Shown here: piece by piece, positions 60,670 to 64,000 of the stretch
Numbering within the stretch: the stretch's first letter is position 1
How the letters are laid out: every line of letters starts with the position of its first letter
Assembly: GCF_003610195.1 (NCBI RefSeq)
Contig: NZ_RAPO01000003.1
Coordinates: forward strand, 186,001-250,000
DNA length: 64,000 bases
From: Halopiger aswanensis
Lineage (GTDB): Archaea > Halobacteriota > Halobacteria > Halobacteriales > Natrialbaceae
Direction of reading: 5' to 3'
Notes under the pieces: model-generated
The model's input: the letters and a program-made list of their open reading frames with translations, nothing else
Databases searched by the model: none
Told to the model about the DNA's origin: nothing
Program-made: the position numbers and the translations under genes

Positions 60670-60740
60670 GCGCCGGTGGTCTAGTGGTAGGACATGAGCT
60701 TCCCAAGCTCATAGCCCGGGTTCAATTCCCGGTCGGCGCA
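60670..60740 (+). tRNA. tRNA-Gly (anticodon CCC)
   Basis: Acceptor arms GCGCCGG and TCGGCGC (one G-T pair), anticodon arm TGAGC-TTCCCAA-GCTCA, T-arm CCGGG-TTCAATT-CCCGG. A TTTT run follows the 3' end, as for normal termination. No CCA is encoded. Confidence 0.95.
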
Positions 60741-60935
60741 CTTTTCAGCTACCGAGGATCGATTCGGTGAGCGGTACGTTCGTCGATCGCTACCAGTTGA
60801 CTCGAGTGACGGAGGCCTCGAGCGACAGGTATCCTGTTCCCGAACGGAAATCCGCAGACGTGGGGCGATTCACCGTACCATACGGCGATCGATTGGAAAG
60901 TCATAAGACGCCCACCGGCCAAGAAAGCAGTGTAA

Positions 60936-61008
60936 GCCCGGGTGGTGTAGTGGCCCATCATACGACCCTGTCACGGTCGTGACGCGGGTTCAAATCCCGC
61001 CTCGGGCG
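60936..61008 (+). tRNA. tRNA-Asp (anticodon GTC), copy 1
   Basis: Acceptor GCCCGGG with CTCGGGC, anticodon loop containing GTC in the CGACC/GGTCG stem, T-arm GCGGG-TTCAAAT-CCCGC. It is identical in all 73 nt to copy 2 at 61407. A TATA-like CATAAG lies 30-35 nt upstream. No T-run follows it; the nearest is 135 nt downstream (61143-61146), after a structured segment. Confidence 0.96.
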
Positions 61009-61146
61009 TCTTCTTCCGAATTCACATCCGCCAGCGGGGCGTCTCGTCGCCGAGCGACGCGTGAATTCGGAGACCGGTGACAAAGGGATGTGAAGGCGGG
61101 AACAGCGTCGCTGCGACCGAGGTTCACATCCCGCCTCGAGCGTTTT
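61009..61146 (+). ncRNA. structured segment after tRNA-Asp copy 1, candidate co-transcribed RNA
   Basis: Stem 1: CCGAATTCAC (61016-61025) with GTGAATTCGG (61061-61070). Stem 2: GGGATGTGAA (61085-61094) with TTCACATCCC (61123-61132), inner CAGCG/CGCTG. Bases 61121-61142 copy the tRNA-Asp 3' end with two changes; TTTT follows at 61143-61146. The same arrangement follows copy 2. RNA identity is inferred from paired changes between copies. It could instead be the remnant of a small inserted element. Confidence 0.5.
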
Positions 61147-61406
61147 CTGCTCCGATCTACGTCGGATAGTCGCTCGTAACGCCCGGGTGAGAGGTCTTGG
61201 TGACGACAACGTCGACGTCACCGGCGCACAGCTTCCGCGACGAGAATGGAACGCGCTCCTCGAGTCGATCGGGTTGCTGATCGACGCCAACACCACCAAT
61301 CGGTCGATCAGCCGATGTCGATGCCGCAACCGTTCGGGGCGGATTCTACGTCCGTCGGTGCGGAACAGAACCCTTAAGTCTCTCACCGGGGAACGACGTA
61401 TTGCAA

Positions 61407-61479
61407 GCCCGGGTGGTGTAGTGGCCCATCATACGACCCTGTCACGGTCGTGACGCGGGTTCAAATCCCGCCTCGGGCG
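61407..61479 (+). tRNA. tRNA-Asp (anticodon GTC), copy 2
   Basis: Identical to copy 1. A TATA-like TTAAG at 61374-61378 lies 29-33 nt upstream, and CACCGG is conserved between the upstream regions of both copies. Like copy 1 it is not followed by a T-run until the end of the structured segment. Confidence 0.96.
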
Positions 61480-61618
61480 TCTTCTTCCGAATTCGTATCC
61501 GCCAGCGAGGCGTCTCGTCGCCGAGCGACGCGTGAATTCGGAGACCGGTGACGGGGGATTTGAAGGAGGGAACAGCGTTGCTGTGACTGCGGTTCAAATC
61601 CCGCCTCGGGCGCTTTTT
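61480..61618 (+). ncRNA. structured segment after tRNA-Asp copy 2, candidate co-transcribed RNA
   Basis: Stem 1: CCGAATTCGT (61487-61496) with GTGAATTCGG (61532-61541); its last two pairs become G-U and U-G. Stem 2: GGGATTTGAA (61555-61564) with TTCAAATCCC (61593-61602), one A-T replacing the G-C of copy 1. Bases 61591-61612 copy the tRNA-Asp 3' end exactly (22 nt), followed by TTTTT at 61614-61618. The first 73 nt differ from copy 1 at only three positions; the second part is more diverged. Confidence 0.5.
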
Positions 61619-61875
61619 CGAATCGATCTCACGGTGAGTCCCCACAGTGGTAGCAGCGAGATTGTACCGGCGAGTTGGGTCACGGACTGAAAGTCATCGG
61701 TACCACACCGCAGGTATTCGTCGGTTGGCGATTTCGCAGGCGAACGGCCTCGAGACGGAATTCACTGCCGAGAGCGAACCCCAGCATCGAGTCCGAGGCA
61801 TCGGGCGCGACGGCGAGAGTCCGCGTCGGACCGTCTCCGTTCGGCCCGAAATATCGCCGGAAACGGGCCATCAAG

Positions 61876-61886
61876 CTTAATTATCG
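61876..61886 (+). promoter_or_regulatory. TATA box of the right-edge transducer gene
   Basis: CTTAATTATCG lies about 19-29 nt before the ATG at 61905, in an AT-rich patch. The preceding 257 nt (61619-61875) have no recognised gene. Confidence 0.6.
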
Positions 61887-61904
61887 TATATGACATGGGT
61901 ACGT

Positions 61905-64000
61905 ATGCAAACTCCAGGAGACGGCTCGTCGGACGAGTCGTTACACCGACGGATATACGATCGGCTGCGGAGCCGCTACTTCTTCAAGGTCGGCGCGGCG
62001 ATTCTCGTGTTGACCGTCGTCCTGCTCGGTGCGGGCTATTTCTCGTTTACGCAAGCCCAGGCGAGCGTCGAGGGGGACGCGGAAGAAACCCTCCTCAACG
62101 CCGCGGAACGCGAAGCCGATGGGATCGACAAGTTCGTTCAGGATCGGAACGACAACACCGTGGAGATCTCCAATAGTGTCAATCTCGCTAACGCGGACAA
62201 AAGCCAACTTCGGGCGTCGTTACGGACGTACCGCGAGGCGCTCCCGGACAGCGTCCACGCGATCCACTACTACAGCATGGAAAACGACGAGATCGTGGTG
62301 AGCACGCAGTTCAACGAGGAAGGCGACACGGTCGATGAAGCGACGCGTCCCTGGGCGGTCGATATAGACGCGTTCGACTCGAGCGGCGACGTGCGCTCGT
62401 TCGAGCCGTACGACGTCGACGGCGAGAAGCGGATCGGGTTCATCAGCCCGGTCGCCGGACAGGACGACCACGCGATCGTCCTCGTGATCAATCTCGGGGA
62501 GCGCAGCGAACTCCTGACGTCGCCCATCGACGGCGGCGAAATCGAGGTCGTCGCGACGGACGGTCAGATTACGCTCGCCGAAACCACAGGGACGATCCTC
62601 AACGAATCGTTCCTGATGGGAGAACTGCCACACCTGGAGGAAGGCGCGCTGCACCCCCGCGTCGATCAGGTGACGGCCGAAAACGACGTCGTCGGGGACG
62701 ATCAGGTCGTCGTGGCGACGGTGCCACTCCAGGAGAAAGACTGGGCCGTGACCGTCATCGCACCCCACAACGAGGTGTTCGATACCGCCAGCGCGGTCAA
62801 CCGGAACATCCTGTTGCTGATCGGGATCTCGATCGTCGGCTTCGTCGGCGTCGGCGCGGTGATCTCCCGGGACGTCAACAACTCCCTCGAGGAGATGACC
62901 GGCTACGCGGAAGCGATCGAGGATGGGGACCTCGAGGTCGACATCGAACAGTCCCGGACCGACGAGTTCGGCCAACTCGCCGGCCTGTTCGCGCGGATTC
63001 GGGACACGCTGCAGGAGCGGCTGACCGAAGTCGAACAGCAGGCCCAGGAAGCAGAACAGGCCCGCGAAGCGGCCGAGGAATCGAAGGCGGAAGCCGAGCA
63101 AGCCAAGGCCGAGGCCCAGGAAGCCAAAGCGGAAGCCGAAGCCCTGAGCCAGCACTTAGAGGAGAAGGCCGACGAGTACCGGGAGTCGATCGAAGCCGCC
63201 GCGGACGGGGACCTCACGCGCCGACTCGAGACGGCCAGCGAGAGTCAGGCGATGGCCGAGATCGGCCAGGCGTTCAACGAGATGCTCACGGACATCGAGG
63301 CGATGGTCGTGCGCATTCAAACGGTCGCCGCCCAGGTCGACGAGAAGAGCTCCGAGGTCACCGCCTCCACCGAAGAGATTCGCGCCTCGAGCGGCGAAGT
63401 CGCCGAGAGCATCGAGGAGATTTCGGCCGGCGCGGAAACCCAAAACGAGAAGCTGACCACTGCGGCGGCGGAGATGAGCGACCTCTCGGCGACCGTCGAG
63501 GAGATCGCGTCCTCCTCGAACACCGTCGCCGAACAGGCCGATCAGGCCGCCGAACGCGGCGAAGAGGGGAAGACGGCCGCGAGCGACGCCGTCGAGCAGA
63601 TGGACCAGATCGAATCCAAGGCTGTCGACACCGCCGAGGAGATGGCCACCCTACAGGAGGAGGTCGAACGCATCGGCGAGGTCGTGGAACTCATCGACCA
63701 GATCGCCGAGGAGACCAACATGCTCGCGCTGAACGCCTCGATCGAGGCCGCGACCGCCGGCGAGGCCGGCGACGGATTCGCGGTCGTCGCCAACGAGGTC
63801 AAATCCCTCGCCGAGGAGACCGCCGAAGCCACGGAGGAAGTCGAAGACCTCGTCGAAACCGTCGAAGCGTCGACCGAGTCCGTCGCCGACGACATGTTCG
63901 AGATGCGCGACGGCATCGAGGACGGCCGGGAGACGATCGATCGGACCGTCGACACCCTCGAGTCGATCGTCGACTCGATCGACGACGCCAACGCGGGTAT
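61905..64000 (+). CDS. methyl-accepting chemotaxis protein, 3' end cut by window edge
   Basis: At least 698 codons, open to the right edge. Residues 28-50 are the first membrane helix (FFKVGAAILVLTVVLLGAGYF), an extracellular sensor of about 250 residues follows, and the second helix lies near 302-322. HAMP follows (about 322-375), then a Glu/Ala-rich coiled coil (375-420), a second HAMP-like segment, and the signalling domain with its tip at about 602-640 (MLALNASIEAATAGEAGDGFAVVANEVKSL). It resembles the transducer at 20740 but has a different sensor sequence and a shorter N-terminus; it would signal to CheA. The C-terminus is not visible. Confidence 0.95.
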   Translation, partial: MQTPGDGSSDESLHRRIYDRLRSRYFFKVGAAILVLTVVLLGAGYFSFTQAQASVEGDAEETLLNAAEREADGIDKFVQDRNDNTVEISNSVNLANADKSQLRASLRTYREALPDSVHAIHYYSMENDEIVVSTQFNEEGDTVDEATRPWAVDIDAFDSSGDVRSFEPYDVDGEKRIGFISPVAGQDDHAIVLVINLGERSELLTSPIDGGEIEVVATDGQITLAETTGTILNESFLMGELPHLEEGALHPRVDQVTAENDVVGDDQVVVATVPLQEKDWAVTVIAPHNEVFDTASAVNRNILLLIGISIVGFVGVGAVISRDVNNSLEEMTGYAEAIEDGDLEVDIEQSRTDEFGQLAGLFARIRDTLQERLTEVEQQAQEAEQAREAAEESKAEAEQAKAEAQEAKAEAEALSQHLEEKADEYRESIEAAADGDLTRRLETASESQAMAEIGQAFNEMLTDIEAMVVRIQTVAAQVDEKSSEVTASTEEIRASSGEVAESIEEISAGAETQNEKLTTAAAEMSDLSATVEEIASSSNTVAEQADQAAERGEEGKTAASDAVEQMDQIESKAVDTAEEMATLQEEVERIGEVVELIDQIAEETNMLALNASIEAATAGEAGDGFAVVANEVKSLAEETAEATEEVEDLVETVEASTESVADDMFEMRDGIEDGRETIDRTVDTLESIVDSIDDANAG

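Noticed and set aside
60969-60984. GTCACG-GT-CGTGAC in tRNA-Asp resembling the HalOD1 dyad
   Set aside because: It is the anticodon arm region of the tRNA, not an operator.
61680-61874. 64-codon minus-strand frame before the last transducer
   Set aside because: No family; its start is only about 5 nt from the transducer TATA box and it has no promoter of its own.

Overview
The window reads as chromosomal DNA of a haloarchaeon, most likely Natrialbaceae-like (Natrinema or Haloterrigena type; the genus is inferred from family resemblance only). GC content is high, the predicted proteins are strongly acidic, many genes have an archaeal TATA-like box about 25-32 nt before the start codon (leaderless mRNAs), and the families are typically haloarchaeal (HalOD1, Bat-type HTH regulators, SAMP1, RaSEA, DUF5802, Htr-type transducers). 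I see no rRNA, CRISPR array, insertion sequence, integrase or plasmid gene. This is ordinary core or near-core chromosome, apart from a cluster of small repeats around the tRNA genes near the right end.

Layout. 1-7255: a truncated Bat-type regulator, a small wHTH regulator, a YdjM-like membrane hydrolase, an aldehyde:ferredoxin oxidoreductase, a LOV/GAF Bat regulator and a small zinc-finger protein. 7256-15700: archaeosine radical SAM enzyme RaSEA, a large PAS/GAF histidine kinase with a degenerate receiver, purSQ, a SHOCT protein, a HalOD1 protein, purU and small proteins. 15788-25000: DUF2267, an F420-type LLM oxidoreductase, an acetamidase/formamidase, a MoaD-like protein, purC, a chemotaxis transducer and cofH (F420 synthesis). 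25087-32472: SppA protease with an overlapping DUF4350 gene, an AI-2E family exporter, DUF547, an HNH-like protein and a Tat-exported trypsin-like protein. 32485-37461: a nucleoside-degradation cluster (nucleoside phosphorylase, PfkB kinase, DUF63 membrane protein, ribose-1,5-bisphosphate isomerase, deoC). 37571-44942: regulators, then a HPP/UspA protein, a K+ channel and a pair of related TrkA-C membrane proteins. 45001-52892: SAMP1, acetyltransferase, gatD, membrane and secreted proteins, DUF5802 and a Vms1/ANKZF1-type peptidyl-tRNA hydrolase. 52974-55061: dgcN-dgcA, matching the D-glutamate catabolic pathway. 55163-64000: a Tat-type secreted protein, P-loop kinase, epimerase, tRNA-Thr, DUF7114-like protein, acetyltransferase, nadE, tRNA-Gly, two identical tRNA-Asp genes in a duplicated unit, and a transducer cut by the right edge.

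How the parts connect. Purine synthesis (purS, purQ, purC and the one-carbon gene purU) and nucleoside breakdown (32.5-37.5 kb) are both represented. CofH makes the F420 precursor that the LLM oxidoreductase probably uses. Sensing is rich: two transducers, a hybrid-like kinase, two Bat-type proteins, three single-domain HalOD1 proteins and several wHTH regulators.

The most unusual signal is at 60.9-61.6 kb. Each tRNA-Asp gene is followed by a segment of about 138 nt containing two stem-loops and a copy of the tRNA 3' end, and then a T-run. Differences between the two copies keep both stems paired (one changed pair, two changes to G-U), which suggests a structured RNA co-transcribed with tRNA-Asp.
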